From NCBI GenBank assembly GCA_025937235.1, contig JAICRU010000029.1, forward strand, positions 1 through 33,535: a stretch of 33,535 nt of DNA, in the 5' to 3' direction. Origin of the DNA: Acidimicrobiia bacterium (GTDB lineage Bacteria; Actinomycetota; Acidimicrobiia; Spongiisociales; ZC4RG35). The translations under genes were made by a program, and so were the position numbers. Below the pieces are notes generated by a model, which searched no databases, was not told the origin of the DNA, and worked only from the letters and a program-made list of their open reading frames with translations. Shown in pieces: positions 30,225-33,535 of this stretch (positions are counted from its first letter, which is position 1; the number at the start of each line of letters is the position of its first letter).

Positions 30225-33535
<3,311 letters not shown>

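Overview
The window is high-GC bacterial DNA from an actinomycete-type genome. The lineage markers are a WhiB iron-sulfur regulator, the mismatch endonuclease NucS, a non-mycolate-type mix of housekeeping genes, a VanW-family membrane protein beside rpoB, and many short leaderless-type promoters. An early-branching actinobacterial class such as Acidimicrobiia would fit, but that is inference. Gene density is high: about 34 genes, most intergenic gaps under 100 bp. Nothing looks like a phage, plasmid, transposon, CRISPR array, rRNA or tRNA.

Layout. 1-5100 (+): the end of a carboxymuconolactone-decarboxylase-like (CMD) protein, a large LuxR/MalT-type regulator, a second CMD-like protein, a lipoprotein with two peptidoglycan-binding domains plus a FAS1 domain, and a UPF0126 membrane protein. 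5089-7275 (-): tag (3-methyladenine glycosylase), a GCS2-type glutamate-cysteine ligase homologue and a cupin. 7352-8890 (+): membrane-anchored sulfite-oxidase-fold molybdoenzyme. 8950-11031 (-): a small conserved protein, a rhodanese (sseA-like) and an unrecognised 318-aa protein. 11020-11892 (+): a 5'-3' exonuclease whose start interlocks with the divergent small gene. 11949-16284 (-): TetR regulator and a heterodimeric ABC exporter with one degenerate ATP site. 16317-17512 (-): class II aldolase and a coupled 56-aa zinc ribbon. 17597-18037 (+): DUF454 protein. 18016-19310 (-): BNR propeller plus MoaD/ThiS-like protein. 19342-21672 (+): MFS transporter, nucS, trmL. 21699-23045 (-): M20 peptidase. 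23106-25139 (+): M50 protease and acyl-CoA dehydrogenase. 25243-25521 (+): whiB. 25585-27927 (-): RimB-like retropepsin, RimK-like ligase and M14-like deacylase. 27985-28134 (+): 49-aa membrane protein. 28167-29849 (-): VanW protein. 30225-33535 (+): rpoB, cut by the window end, behind a strong promoter and a structured leader.

Two organisational themes stand out. Most first genes of transcription units have TANNNT ending 6 or 7 nt before an ATG/GTG and no Shine-Dalgarno sequence, which suggests leaderless mRNAs. Most downstream genes start inside a 4-nt ATGA/GTGA/TTGA overlap, which suggests translational coupling. The candidates I find most worth following are a palindromic intergenic element present twice at convergent gene ends, the interlocked leaderless promoters at 11007-11044, the RimB/RimK/M14 cassette that could write and erase glutamate tails, the MoaD-like/BNR pair, and the hairpin-rich rpoB leader.
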